From: Treponema sp. UBA4377
GTDB lineage: Bacteria > Spirochaetota > Spirochaetia > Treponematales > Treponemataceae
Assembly (NCBI GenBank): GCA_002391235.1
Contig: DGRX01000013.1
Coordinates: forward strand, 81,712-145,711
DNA: 64,000 bases
Reading direction: 5' to 3'
The notes beneath the pieces are model-generated. The model did not search any database, was not told where the DNA came from, and saw nothing but the letters and a program-made list of their open reading frames with translations. How positions within the stretch are numbered: the first letter of the stretch is position 1; each line of letters opens with the position of its first letter. Shown piece after piece: positions 7,240-14,710 of the stretch. The translations under genes and the position numbers were made by a program.

Positions 7240-8715
7240 ATGTTTAATGAGATTTTTGGCAATAAGGTTTCGCGTTTCTCCGCTTGGAAGGCCGGCTTGG
7301 CCTATAAAATATGCAAAAAAATCTTTGGCGAGCAAAAAGAGCCTCTCGACCTTGTCGCCGTTCCCAAAGGCGGCGTCTACAAGGACTTTAAGGCCCTTAC
7401 TTTGGTTCGCCGCGACGACCTTGAAGCCCAAAAAGACGACGACGGAACGCCGTTAAAGGTTTACGAAGTCAATCCAAAAAACGCCCTGGTCATCGGAACG
7501 ATTCGAATGGGCTTCGGCCACTGGAGAATAGCCATTGCGCTTGCCAGCGTCGCGGCCAGCATGAACGTCCGGGCCTATATCTTGGACTACCTTTCTTTTT
7601 CAAACACTCCGATCGCAAAATCGATAAAATTCTTGGAAGACTTGTACAACACTTTTAGCCGCCTTTCGCAAAGGTCAAAGTGGTTCAACAACCATATTTG
7701 GGAAGACATTACAAGCCGCGCCAACGCCACGCTTGACTCCGCGATTCAGAACCGCGAAATTTCAAGGCTTTTTACGGCCGCATTGGAAAGGCTTCCAAAA
7801 GACATTCCGCTTGTGGCCGCGCATCCTTGGGTCGGTTGGTCGGCCATGCATTGCGGAATGAAAAAAGTGATTTCGATGGTGCCCGACAATTTGCCCCTGG
7901 CCTTCTGGCTTGTGCAAGGAAGCCTTCACACAGTTCAGTCGCCGTCGGCCTACATGGGCTACCGCTCGCTTTTAAAGATGGAGCGCGGAAAGCCAATCAC
8001 CCATTGCTTGCCCGCCAGCCAGATTGTCCAAACCGGCCATTACGTTGACTACGAGCTTTTGCGTTCCATAAAGTCGGATTGCAAGGCCCGTCTTGACCGC
8101 GCGAAGAGGGGAGAGGCCCGCCGCTTCCTTTTGACTATGGGCGGAGCGGGAGCGCAGGCGCATAAATTCGGCGACATAGCCGGCTATTGCAAGGAATACA
8201 TCAAGCAAGAAAAGTGCGCCCTTATGATAAATATGGGCGACCATGAGGGCCGCTGGCTTGTTCTAAAGGAATTGTTGGAAGCGGCCGGCGTTCCCTATGA
8301 AATGCACAGCGATTGGAAAAAGACAAAAGCCTTCGCGAAAGAGGCCGAAAGTTCGCCTGTGACCGGCGTCCACGTTTTTTTGCACAAGGATTTTTACGCG
8401 GCCGTTTATTGCACAAACCTCTTGATGCATGTTTGCGATTTTATGGTCACAAAGCCTTCGGAGCTTTCGTTCTACCCAATTCCAAAGCTTTTCATACAGC
8501 GCGTAGGCCGCCACGAGGCTTGGGGCGCGATTCGCGGAAGCGAGATTGGCGACGGAACAAAAGAAGCCGAGGAGCGCAATATTTTGCATCGCCTCTTGAC
8601 TATGATTATAGAAGAGGACGACCTTCTTAAAATGCAGGTTCAAAATATTTTGAACAACGACAAAATGGGAATTTACAACGGCGGCTACAACGTAGTTCAA
8701 GCCGCGTTGCAATAA
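7240..8715 (+). CDS. Glycosyltransferase-like protein (MurG/MGDG-synthase fold suspected)
   Basis: This 491-aa soluble protein has ALVIGTIRMGFGHWRIAIALAS (residues about 83-104), which resembles the GGGH donor-loop region of MurG and diacylglycerol glucosyltransferases. Later segments LLTMGGAGAQAHKFGDIAGY and MVTKPSELSFYPIPKLFI look like the second Rossmann domain with its nucleotide-sugar site. I therefore suspect a GT-B transferase acting on a lipid or wall precursor, but I do not recognise a named family. It seems leaderless and ends 26 bases before pta. The GH3 and HAD genes diverge from it. Confidence 0.55.
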   Translation: MFNEIFGNKVSRFSAWKAGLAYKICKKIFGEQKEPLDLVAVPKGGVYKDFKALTLVRRDDLEAQKDDDGTPLKVYEVNPKNALVIGTIRMGFGHWRIAIALASVAASMNVRAYILDYLSFSNTPIAKSIKFLEDLYNTFSRLSQRSKWFNNHIWEDITSRANATLDSAIQNREISRLFTAALERLPKDIPLVAAHPWVGWSAMHCGMKKVISMVPDNLPLAFWLVQGSLHTVQSPSAYMGYRSLLKMERGKPITHCLPASQIVQTGHYVDYELLRSIKSDCKARLDRAKRGEARRFLLTMGGAGAQAHKFGDIAGYCKEYIKQEKCALMINMGDHEGRWLVLKELLEAAGVPYEMHSDWKKTKAFAKEAESSPVTGVHVFLHKDFYAAVYCTNLLMHVCDFMVTKPSELSFYPIPKLFIQRVGRHEAWGAIRGSEIGDGTKEAEERNILHRLLTMIIEEDDLLKMQVQNILNNDKMGIYNGGYNVVQAALQ

Positions 8716-8741
8716 ATATAATTTATTATAGGAGACATAAA

Positions 8742-9773
8742 ATGTCGTTTGTTGACGAACTCTTAAAAAAGGCCAAGTCGGCCAACAAGACAATCGTTCT
8801 TTGCGAAGGCGAGGACAAGCGCGTGGTTGAGGCCGCCGCTAAAATCGTAAAGGAAGGAATCGCGAAAATCATTCTTTTGGGAACGGAAGAGGAAGCCAAA
8901 AAGGCCGCGCCCGGCGTTGACCTTTCTGGCGTAAAACTGGTTGACCCAGCCACAAGCGCCGACGCCGACCGCTACGCCGAGATTTTGTTCAAGGCGCGCG
9001 AAGGAAAAATCAACAAAAAGACCAACCAGCCCGAGTACGCCGACGTTGCCGCGGCCAAGGCTTACATTCAAAAAGACCGCACGATGTTCGGAGCGCTTAT
9101 CCTTAAGGCCGGCGACGCGGACGGCTTTGTTTCTGGCGCCTGCCATTCAACGGCCAACACTTTGCGCCCCGGCTTGCAGGTTATAAAGACCGCGCCTGGA
9201 ATCTCGACTGTTTCATCAAGCTTTATCATGGTGGCTCCCGAGGGCGGAAATCCCTACATCAAGGAAGGCGTTTCTCTCTTTGCCGACTGCGCGATTAACA
9301 TCGAGCCCGACGCGCAGCAGTTGGCCGACATCGCCGTCGCAACCGCCGACACTGCAAAAAAAATCGCCGGCATCGAGCCCCGCGTGGCCATGCTTTCGTT
9401 CTCCACAAAGGGAAGCGGAAACGACGACAAATTCTTTAAGTCGGTTCCAAAAGTCCAGGAGGCCACGGAACTTGCAAAGAAAGCCGCTCCCGGCTTGTCC
9501 ATCGACGGCGAGTTCCAGTTTGACGCCGCGGTCGCGCCGGAAGTAGGACAGCTTAAGGCGCCGGGAAGCGCGGTCGCCGGCCACGCCAACGTTTTTGTTT
9601 TTCCCAACATCAACGCGGGAAACATCGGCTACAAGATTTGCCAGCGCATGGGCGGCTGGATGGCTATCGGCCCTGTATGCCAAGGCTTTGCCAAGCCGCT
9701 CAACGACCTTAGCCGCGGCTGCAACGTTGACGACATCGTCGCCACAGTAGCGGTCACCGCGCTGCAGGCCTAA
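8742..9773 (+). CDS. pta: Phosphate acetyltransferase
   Basis: Pta converts acetyl-CoA and phosphate to acetyl phosphate, the first step of ATP-yielding acetate formation. The 343-aa protein covers only the catalytic PTA/PTB domain (no N-terminal DRTGG extension). It has VLCEGEDKRVVEAA near the start, DADGFVSGACHSTANTLRPG in the middle, and FPNINAGNIGYKICQRMGG near the end, the classic PTA signature. AGGAGA precedes the ATG. No acetate kinase gene is adjacent in this window. Confidence 0.95.
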   Translation: MSFVDELLKKAKSANKTIVLCEGEDKRVVEAAAKIVKEGIAKIILLGTEEEAKKAAPGVDLSGVKLVDPATSADADRYAEILFKAREGKINKKTNQPEYADVAAAKAYIQKDRTMFGALILKAGDADGFVSGACHSTANTLRPGLQVIKTAPGISTVSSSFIMVAPEGGNPYIKEGVSLFADCAINIEPDAQQLADIAVATADTAKKIAGIEPRVAMLSFSTKGSGNDDKFFKSVPKVQEATELAKKAAPGLSIDGEFQFDAAVAPEVGQLKAPGSAVAGHANVFVFPNINAGNIGYKICQRMGGWMAIGPVCQGFAKPLNDLSRGCNVDDIVATVAVTALQA

Positions 9774-9813
9774 TTTTTTGTTTGAAAAATAGCAAAGGCT
9801 AAGAAGCAAGCGC

Positions 9814-9931
9814 AAAAAAACGCGTAGCGGGAAGGCCGGGCGGCGAGAACTTAGGACACGTTAAGCTAATCACTTTGCCCTAAAAGTACCTCGTTCGCAG
9901 CCGCAGCTAGACGCGTTTTTGCCTATTGCAT
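9814..9931. repeat. Dispersed structured repeat, copy 2
   Basis: This matches copy 1 at 945-1062, including the 20-base core GGACACGTTAAGCTAATCAC, the AAACGCGTAGCGG start and the CGCGTTTTTGCC end. It follows pta and may serve as its terminator. Confidence 0.6.
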
Positions 9932-9954
9932 TTATTTTCTTTGTTTGTTATATT

Positions 9955-10190
9955 AGAAAAAATAAAAACGCGCGAAGGCGCGGGGCGGCTGGCGGCAACT
10001 CTCTGTTTGCGCCTGCCGCGTTAGCGGCAGCGTTGGATAGTTACAAGCGCAAACAGCGAGTAGCGAGCCGTGCGGAGCGCGTAAGCGCGACTGCAATACC
10101 TTGAGAGGCCTCGTTTCTAACGGAAACGAGACAGTTATCTAGCGGTGCCGCTCAGACGCAGCCGCAACTGGAAGCGTTTTTATTTTTTCA
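9955..10190. other. GC-rich hairpin-forming spacer before tRNA-Val
   Basis: No credible gene is seen here. The stretch holds several perfect small hairpins (CTGCCGCG/CGTTAGCGGCAG, CTGTTTGCGC/GCGCAAACAG, CTCGTTTC/GAAACGAG) and ends in AGCGTTTTTATTTTTTC, which looks like a terminator. It resembles a decayed relative of the repeat just upstream. Confidence 0.4.
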
Positions 10191-10195
10191 ATCTT

Positions 10196-10267
10196 GGATG
10201 ATTAGCTTAGTGGTAGAGCGCTTCCTTCACACGGAAGAGGTCGTTGGTTCGATCCCAATATCATCCA
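10196..10267 (+). tRNA. tRNA-Val (anticodon CAC)
   Basis: The acceptor stem GGATGAT pairs with ATCATCC. The anticodon arm CTTCC-TTCACAC-GGAAG shows anticodon CAC, and the T arm is GTTGG-TTCGATC-CCAAT. The 3' CCA is not encoded. The last 26 bases are the core of the island attachment site, so integration leaves the tRNA intact. Confidence 0.95.
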
Positions 10268-10269
10268 AA
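10242..10269 (+). repeat. attL: left attachment-site repeat of the island
   Basis: Twenty-eight bases spanning the T arm and 3' acceptor strand of tRNA-Val are repeated perfectly and in the same orientation at 37995-38022. With the recombinase gene 80 bases inside, this is the classic mark of integration into a tRNA 3' end. Confidence 0.93.
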
Positions 10270-10315
10270 ATTAAATCTTTATAATATAATGATTTAGATG
10301 GTTTTGAGATTACCG

Positions 10316-10334
10316 TGACAGCAGATTGACAGCA
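10316..10334 (+). promoter_or_regulatory. Left arm-type direct repeat (TGACAGCA-GAT-TGACAGCA)
   Basis: Two copies of TGACAGCA separated by GAT lie 47 bases inside attL and directly in front of the recombinase ribosome-binding site. The right end has the same layout (ATGATAGCA-GAT-ATGATAGCA at 37844-37864). I infer arm-type binding sites for the recombinase; here they could also autoregulate it. Confidence 0.55.
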
Positions 10335-10348
10335 AATGGAGGAACAAA

Positions 10349-11479
10349 ATGCGTGTGACGGAACCTTACATCATATTTCCCAGAACACTTCCTTCCGGAC
10401 GTGTGGTTTATTACTACCAATACCGCGACGCTTCCGGGCGGCGCTCAAGCGCCCTTTCGACCGGAGAGACGGTCCTTTCAAAGGCGAAAAGAAAAATCCA
10501 GAAGATGTACAACGATGGCGCCTTTTCGAAGGAAATCCGTTCGGTTTTGTTTTCGGATTTTGCAAAGGGCTTTTTTGACAAAGACGGAAAGTACTTTGAA
10601 TTCCAAGCCCTTACAAGCCGTCCGATTAAGGACAACACCCTTATCTTGTACCGTAAGCTTCTTGCGAACCAGCTGATTCCTTTTTTTGGTGAAAAGCAAA
10701 TTGGTGACGTCAGCAAGGACGTTGTGAAGGATTGGATCGTCTGGGCGAGTGGATTCTGGTCAGCGAAGACCGTAAACAACGCCCGTGGCGTCTTGAACAT
10801 AATACTTGAAGCGGCTGTTGACAAAGAAATCATAGACAGGAATCCTTTGGCAGGAATCAAGTATAGGCCTACTGAAAGAAAGAGCCGCAGGTTGCTTACG
10901 CCAGACGAAATTAAAGAAGTGTATTTTTCTCAGCTCTGGACTAGGGATTGTCAAAGAAAAATGTTTCTTTTGGCTGCCCTTACTGGAATGAGAATAGGCG
11001 AGGTCGCCGCTTTGCGAAAAGAGGACTTGCACGAAAACTACATCGACGTTTCTCACACGTATTCTGACAGCTTGGGGTTGGGCAGCACAAAGACCGGCGA
11101 AAGCCGAAAGGTCCCAATCTTGGAGAATTTTGATTTCGGAGAGTCGCGGACCGAATGGGTGTTTGAGGGGCTTTCTGCAGATCGTCCTATGTTCTCGCAC
11201 GCGGTATACAACACGTTCGCTAGAATCTGCGACAAGCTTGGTATAGACAGGAAAGGAAGAGGAATCACGATTCATTCGCTTCGGAACTTTTTCATTTCGT
11301 ACTTGCAGGAAGAGAACGTTCCTGAAAGCAAGATAAAGGCCGTTGTGGGCCACAAGGACAAGTCTGACATGACTGAGCGCTACACCTATTGGCGGCCCGA
11401 TATGTTTCCCGAAGTCTACGCCGCTCAAAAAAAGCTTTATACAGCTATAGTTGGCTCAGCTGCCCAAAAGGCAAGATAA
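10349..11479 (+). CDS. Tyrosine recombinase (island integrase)
   Basis: This 376-aa site-specific recombinase has the catalytic set: Arg in LTGMRIGEVAALR (about residue 213), Lys in STKTGESRKVPI, HSLRNFF (His and second Arg), GHK, and the nucleophile Tyr in DMTERYTYW near residue 348. An N-terminal arm-binding domain (GRVVYYYQYRDASGRRSSAL) and a SAM-like core-binding domain (residues 80-170) precede the catalytic domain, the layout of phage and island integrases. It lacks the extra patch of integron integrases. GGAGG precedes the ATG. It presumably excises and inserts the island at tRNA-Val. Confidence 0.92.
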   Translation: MRVTEPYIIFPRTLPSGRVVYYYQYRDASGRRSSALSTGETVLSKAKRKIQKMYNDGAFSKEIRSVLFSDFAKGFFDKDGKYFEFQALTSRPIKDNTLILYRKLLANQLIPFFGEKQIGDVSKDVVKDWIVWASGFWSAKTVNNARGVLNIILEAAVDKEIIDRNPLAGIKYRPTERKSRRLLTPDEIKEVYFSQLWTRDCQRKMFLLAALTGMRIGEVAALRKEDLHENYIDVSHTYSDSLGLGSTKTGESRKVPILENFDFGESRTEWVFEGLSADRPMFSHAVYNTFARICDKLGIDRKGRGITIHSLRNFFISYLQEENVPESKIKAVVGHKDKSDMTERYTYWRPDMFPEVYAAQKKLYTAIVGSAAQKAR

Positions 11480-11481
11480 AG

Positions 11482-11571
11482 AAAAGCGCTCCACTTTCGG
11501 CTTAATTTATTATTTTATATGTAATTAAAGTGCTCCACTTTGCTTAAAAAGTGGAGCGCTTTTGGAGCACT
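11482..11571. repeat. Iteron cluster 1 (AAAGYGC-TCCA type)
   Basis: Just after the integrase stop lie AAAAGCGCTCCACTTT, AAAGTGCTCCACTTT, and the inverse forms AAAGTGGAGCGCTTT and TTTGGAGCACT. The same AAAGTGC core with different following bases recurs at 35732-35835 (CCCA) and 37071-37171 (GTTA). The inverted copies can form a hairpin followed by a T run at 11572, so the cluster may also terminate integrase transcription. Confidence 0.7.
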
Positions 11572-11611
11572 GTTTTTTTTATCTCAAAAACAGGCTCGTC
11601 GATTTTTCTTC

Positions 11612-11640
11612 TTGACATATATAAATATGTATAATTATAT
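11612..11640 (+). promoter_or_regulatory. Promoter/operator of the Phd-RelE-like pair
   Basis: TTGACA, a 17-base spacer, then TTATAT, inside a nearly continuous AT palindrome (ATATATAAATATGTATAATT). Self-repression by the antitoxin at such a palindrome is usual for this class. Confidence 0.5.
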
Positions 11641-11658
11641 ATATATGGAGGTGGCTGC

Positions 11659-11931
11659 ATGATGGTGGAAACTGCCCAAATGATGCCGATTACAAGGCTG
11701 CAAAAGGAATTGACCCAAACCGTAAGAAAGGTTTCCGAGAAAAACGAATCTGTATACATTCTCAAAAACAACAATATGGAGGCGGTTATTGTTCCATTCC
11801 ACGAATACGAATATCTTTCCGCCTTAGAAGAGGCCTTCGAGCGGTTGGAAATCGCGGAAAACCTTGCCCCAAGAATGAAGCGCTACAACGCGGCGAAATC
11901 TGTCAGCTGGGATTCCATAAGGAAAGATTGA
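11659..11931 (+). CDS. Phd/YefM-type antitoxin
   Basis: This 90-aa protein has the antitoxin pattern: MMPITRLQKELTQTVRKVSEKNESVYILKNNNMEAVIVPFHEYEYLSALEEAFERLE, where the N-terminal part binds operator DNA and the C-terminal tail wraps the toxin. GGAGG lies seven bases before the ATG. Its TGA overlaps the ATG of the toxin frame (TGATG), the usual coupling in these operons. It is the first cassette after the integrase. Confidence 0.85.
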   Translation: MMVETAQMMPITRLQKELTQTVRKVSEKNESVYILKNNNMEAVIVPFHEYEYLSALEEAFERLEIAENLAPRMKRYNAAKSVSWDSIRKD

Positions 11932-12261
11932 TGGACAAAGAAAAAAAAAGAAGTCCGAATCAATTTCATTCCCGAAGCCGTCGAAGACTACAATAATCTT
12001 GACGGAAGCCAAAGAAAATCCGTCAACAAGGAAATTGACAAACTGAAGGCCAACCCATTCGCGGGCCGGGAGTTTGGAAACAAGGACAACGTGGATTTGA
12101 CCGGCTTCTACAAAATGTACGCATGCAACAAAAGCATACGGATTGTTTACAGGCTGCTCTCCGCCGAGAAAATAGAAGTGGTGGAAATTTGGGGAATCGG
12201 AAAAAGGGACAAGCTGAAGATTTACAAGACTGTGGGAGCGAGGGCGAACAAAGCGAAATAG
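11931..12261 (+). pseudogene. RelE/ParE-type toxin, out of frame after an A9 run
   Basis: From about 11950 the sequence encodes a typical RelE/ParE toxin: VRINFIPEAVEDYNNLDG, LKANPFAGREFGNKDN, SIRIVYRLLSAEKIEVVEIWGIGKRD, ending with TAG at 12259-12261. The coupled ATG at 11931 is one base out of phase because of a run of nine A at 11941-11949, and the toxin frame has no start codon of its own. Loss of one A would restore the fusion. It may be an inactivated toxin, a phase-variable switch, or made by slippage. The stop codon abuts the 97-bp structured element that follows. Confidence 0.75.
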
Positions 12262-12357
12262 GAAGCGGCGGATGCCATAAAAGCTGTAACGGCAAGTTAT
12301 GGCTACAAGCCTGAGCGCTCTCGTCTCCGCGGACAGACGGGTGCCGCCATTGCTTCC
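12261..12357 (-). ncRNA. 97-nt three-stem element, copy A
   Basis: The outer arms GGAAGCGGCGG and CCGCC-ATT-GCTTCC pair with an ATT bulge. Inner stems are GCCATAA/TTATGGC and CGTCT/AGACG. A TTGACA-N16-TACAAT promoter (12364-12391) on the minus strand would start the RNA a few bases before it, which is why I give the minus strand. The RNA would then continue antisense to the toxin. In RNA sense it carries a 15-codon frame MAAPVCPRRRERSGL. Confidence 0.6.
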
Positions 12358-12363
12358 AAGAAT

Positions 12364-12391
12364 ATTGTAGCGCAATTTGCGCGCGTGTCAA
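12364..12391 (-). promoter_or_regulatory. Promoter of element A
   Basis: On the minus strand: TTGACA, 16 bases, TACAAT. It lies back to back with the plus-strand promoter at 12414-12441. Confidence 0.6.
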
Positions 12392-12408
12392 TTACTCACG
12401 TTGAGTAA
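12392..12408. promoter_or_regulatory. Operator-like palindrome TTACTCACGTTGAGTAA
   Basis: Perfect 7-3-7 inverted repeat between two divergent promoters. Near-identical copies (TTACTCACGTTGTGTAA and TTACTCACGCTGTGTAA) are at 12805-12821 and 17259-17275, so an island-encoded regulator may bind all three. Confidence 0.5.
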
Positions 12409-12413
12409 AAGGC

Positions 12414-12441
12414 TTGACGGTTGTTGCGTATGCACTATACT
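12414..12441 (+). promoter_or_regulatory. Promoter of plus-strand ncRNA
   Basis: TTGACG, 16-base spacer, TATACT; it faces the structured noncoding stretch at 12443-12570. Confidence 0.5.
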
Positions 12442-12442
12442 T

Positions 12443-12570
12443 GGATTGTCGGTTACGTCAGAGATAGCCGCTGCGGCTTTTCCATATTAAAGAGAAAATC
12501 TTCCGACATTACATTGTTCGACCGTAATGCCTTTATGAAGGACGGAACCCTTGTACCTTCGGAAGATTAG
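12443..12570 (+). ncRNA. Structured noncoding RNA related to the GTCGTTTA family
   Basis: No open frame is evident. The 5' part (GTCGGTTACGTCAGAGATAG) matches the 5' part of the minus-strand RNAs at 30186 and 36401. The 3' part folds as AATCTTCCGA/TTCGGAAGATT enclosing two hairpins, ATTAC/GTAAT and CCTT-TATG-AAGG. There is no T run at the end. Confidence 0.45.
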
Positions 12571-12590
12571 TAAAAACGTAACACAAAATT

Positions 12591-12671
12591 GCCGTTGAAG
12601 TTCGCCACACTTCCTCAACCGCCGGACAACAAGTGTCCGACCCCGCAGCAGGCATCTCTACATTAAACGGC
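12591..12671 (-). ncRNA. GTCGTTTA-family structured element
   Basis: On the minus strand GCCGTTTAATGTAGAGATGCC opens the element and CTTCAACGGC closes it, so GCCGTT pairs with AACGGC. An inner hairpin CGGACACTTGTTGTCCG is visible. A close copy is at 33480-33559. It would be transcribed downstream of element B from the promoter at 12777-12804. Confidence 0.5.
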
Positions 12672-12673
12672 AA

Positions 12674-12770
12674 GGAAGCGGCAGAAACCATAAATGCGGT
12701 GAACGCCAGATATGGCTACAAACCTGAGTTTCACGAGATATACGCTCGGGTGGGAGCTGCCATTGCTTCC
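12674..12770 (-). ncRNA. 97-nt three-stem element, copy B
   Basis: Arms GGAAGCGGCAG / CTGCC-ATT-GCTTCC; the G-C pair of copy A is here A-T, a compensatory change. Inner stems CCATA/TATGG and CCTGAG/CTCGGG. A minus-strand promoter (TTGACA-N16-TACAAT, 12777-12804) starts the RNA just before it. Confidence 0.6.
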
Positions 12771-12776
12771 AAGAAT

Positions 12777-12821
12777 ATTGTAGCGCAAATCGCGCGCGTG
12801 TCAATTACTCACGTTGTGTAA
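12777..12821 (-). promoter_or_regulatory. Promoter of element B with operator palindrome
   Basis: Minus-strand -10 TACAAT (12777-12782) and -35 TTGACA (12799-12804), adjoining the palindrome TTACTCACGTTGTGTAA at 12805-12821. It duplicates the arrangement at 12364-12408. Confidence 0.55.
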
Positions 12822-12864
12822 AAGGCTTGATGGTTGACGCAGCGCTCTTCTTTCTTTAATTCCG

Positions 12865-13249
12865 TCATTCGCTGAGCCCCAAGCCGGTGACGTACAGAAA
12901 CTTTGTCTGTCCTTCGGCGATGATTATGTCGGCGAATCCGCTCGCGGCGATTCTCGGAAGAACTCCCATGTATGAAGTCATTGCGTAAACTCTGTAAGCG
13001 CCAGCGTCGAGATAAACGTTGCTGTGCGTCACGTCGATGTTGTGGGCTGTCCACACCTGCCTGTAGTTTTCTTTTTCCGACGGACGGCGGACGTACACGC
13101 CCCTGATGTACAAATCCTCGGCGTTGGACTCAATCACCAAAAGGCCTTGTCCATCCGGTATGCCCTGCGAGCACGAGCAAAAAACGGCCGCAAACGCCGC
13201 CGCCGCGAGCGCCGCCAAGACAAGCTTCCTGATTCGTTCAAATTTCATA
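12865..13249 (-). CDS. Small lipoprotein of unknown function
   Basis: The ATG at 13249, preceded by AAGGAGAT, gives a long Ala-rich signal sequence ending in AAVFCSCSQG, a plausible spirochaetal lipobox with lipidated Cys near residue 24. The mature part (about 100 aa, beta-rich, for example GLLVIESNAEDLYIRGVYVRR) shows no domain I recognise. It is the last gene of the minus-strand operon that begins with an Xre regulator at 16369 and lies 27 bases after a phosphoesterase. Confidence 0.65.
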
Positions 13250-13276
13250 ACAAATATCTCCTTAAAAAAACGCAGC

Positions 13277-14062
13277 TTAGCTTTTAAGTTCCGCAAGCTT
13301 TTCCGCGACGACGCCTTCGGTGTACAGCGGAATGTAGCGGCTTTGGTTGCGGTGGTCATAACCCCAGTTTTCGTGCCAGTGGCCGAAGAACCAGCGCTTG
13401 TAAGAAACCATTCCGTCAATTCTGTCGTTGAAGCGAACGTTGCTGTCTTCCCTAAAGGCAGCCGCGTATTCCGGGTAGTCGCAAGACGACTCTATGCAAC
13501 TTATGCCGCTGAGCGGGCCGGTATGGGAAAGGACGAAGTCAAAGGCCTTTCCAAACTTTTCTATCCTAGAAATGCAGGCGTTTTCTTCTTCCGAAGTCCA
13601 TTCTTCTTGAGCCCACAAGTCCTTGTCCAGCGTCCTTCTGCTTTTGTCCTGGCTTTGCGCTCCGCCCAAGACAAGAAAGTTTTTTCCTTGAATGTTGTAA
13701 ATGTGGCCGCGAATCAAGTAAAAGACATTTTCGCTAACCTTGAGGACTTTGTCGCCGTACATTTCCGCTTGCGGAAGCTTTTCCAGCATATTGTAGTTGT
13801 CGTGGTTCCCCATCACGGCCAAAACCTTGAAGGGCTTTTTGTTGTACCAGTCCAAAAGGTATTTGTCGCTTTTATCCGCGGGATGAATTCCGTTTTCGTC
13901 AACAGGGCAGTCTTCCCAAGGAAGGCCGAAGTCCCCAAGGACAATGGCCTCCGTTACCTCAGAATACTTGGCGCCTTGAAGGAAGCAATAACGTCGCATC
14001 CACTTTGCCGAGAGATGGCGCATGTCGATTGTGTTGTGTGTGTCGCCCGTTATGTAAATCAT
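13277..14062 (-). CDS. Calcineurin-like metallophosphoesterase
   Basis: The metal-binding motifs of the family are all present in this 261-aa protein: GDTHNT (residues 6-11), LGDFG (about 43-47), GNHDN (about 84-88), the His in LSHTGP, and GHWHE near residue 227. The family hydrolyses phosphomono- or diesters, including cyclic and dinucleotides; the substrate is not clear. Its start overlaps the end of the preceding phosphoesterase by four bases (ATGA), so the two are coupled and may act in sequence or as a complex. Confidence 0.85.
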   Translation of the reverse strand: MIYITGDTHNTIDMRHLSAKWMRRYCFLQGAKYSEVTEAIVLGDFGLPWEDCPVDENGIHPADKSDKYLLDWYNKKPFKVLAVMGNHDNYNMLEKLPQAEMYGDKVLKVSENVFYLIRGHIYNIQGKNFLVLGGAQSQDKSRRTLDKDLWAQEEWTSEEENACISRIEKFGKAFDFVLSHTGPLSGISCIESSCDYPEYAAAFREDSNVRFNDRIDGMVSYKRWFFGHWHENWGYDHRNQSRYIPLYTEGVVAEKLAELKS

Positions 14063-14706
14063 GTCGTTTTCTCCAACAGTTCCGAAAACTTCAACAACTC
14101 AAATCTATTCGTGTCAACGCAAACATTTATGTATTGCGCGGGGTTGACCTTTTGCTTTTTCCAGTGCTTGTTGAAGTCGCTCAAAAAATAGTCCTCCGTC
14201 ACAAGCTTCTCGTGCGTGTGGCCGTGAATGTTGAATAGGCCGCCGTCACTTTTTGGGTCAAGAAAAACAGGTTCGTGCGACAAGACCATGTTCCCGTATA
14301 GCAAAGGTCCCTTAAAAACCTTGTCAAAACCTAGATGTTCAAAAAACTCGATGTAAGTTTTGAACGGCGTTTTCTTCGTCTGAAAGTCGTGGTTGCCAAG
14401 AATCAAAAGCATCTTGCGGTTTTTCTTCATCCGCATTATGTCGTTCATGATTCTTGCCTCTTCAATGCGGAGGTTCATGAACACGTCGCCAAAATTCCAA
14501 ATCAGGCAATCGTCCGGCAGAGCGTCGAATTTCTTCAAAAGGAATTCGTTCATCTTTGCGCAGCCTTCCGGGGAAAAGTCAAACGGACGGCCGCAATACT
14601 TTATGATGTTCGTGTGGTAAAGGTGCAGGTCGCTTGTTACAAAAATCTTTTCGGGCGGATAGCCTTGCGAGAATTCTTGTGGTGTCAGAGATTGGAATTG
14701 CTGCAT
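14059..14706 (-). CDS. Calcineurin-like phosphoesterase, paralogue of the 33566 gene
   Basis: This 215-aa protein has SDLHLYHTN, FGDVF, LGNHDF, LSHEPVF and IHGHTHE, the complete metallophosphoesterase set, in the small subfamily with the LHLYHTNIIKYCGRPF signature. A second island gene (33566-34213) is about two-thirds identical by eye, including that signature. It lies four bases after a SLOG-domain gene and overlaps another phosphoesterase, so a shared nucleotide-related pathway is likely but not shown. Confidence 0.85.
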   Translation of the reverse strand: MQQFQSLTPQEFSQGYPPEKIFVTSDLHLYHTNIIKYCGRPFDFSPEGCAKMNEFLLKKFDALPDDCLIWNFGDVFMNLRIEEARIMNDIMRMKKNRKMLLILGNHDFQTKKTPFKTYIEFFEHLGFDKVFKGPLLYGNMVLSHEPVFLDPKSDGGLFNIHGHTHEKLVTEDYFLSDFNKHWKKQKVNPAQYINVCVDTNRFELLKFSELLEKTT

Positions 14707-14710
14707 TTTT

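Noticed and set aside
10349..11479. Integron integrase for the cassette array
   Set aside because: The protein has only the ordinary tyrosine-recombinase boxes and an arm-binding N-terminus; the extra patch between the second and third boxes that marks integron integrases is absent. It sits at a tRNA attachment site as island integrases do.
13106..14191. Plus-strand frame of 361 codons opposite the phosphoesterase operon
   Set aside because: It overlaps three well-supported minus-strand genes and shows only shadow composition.
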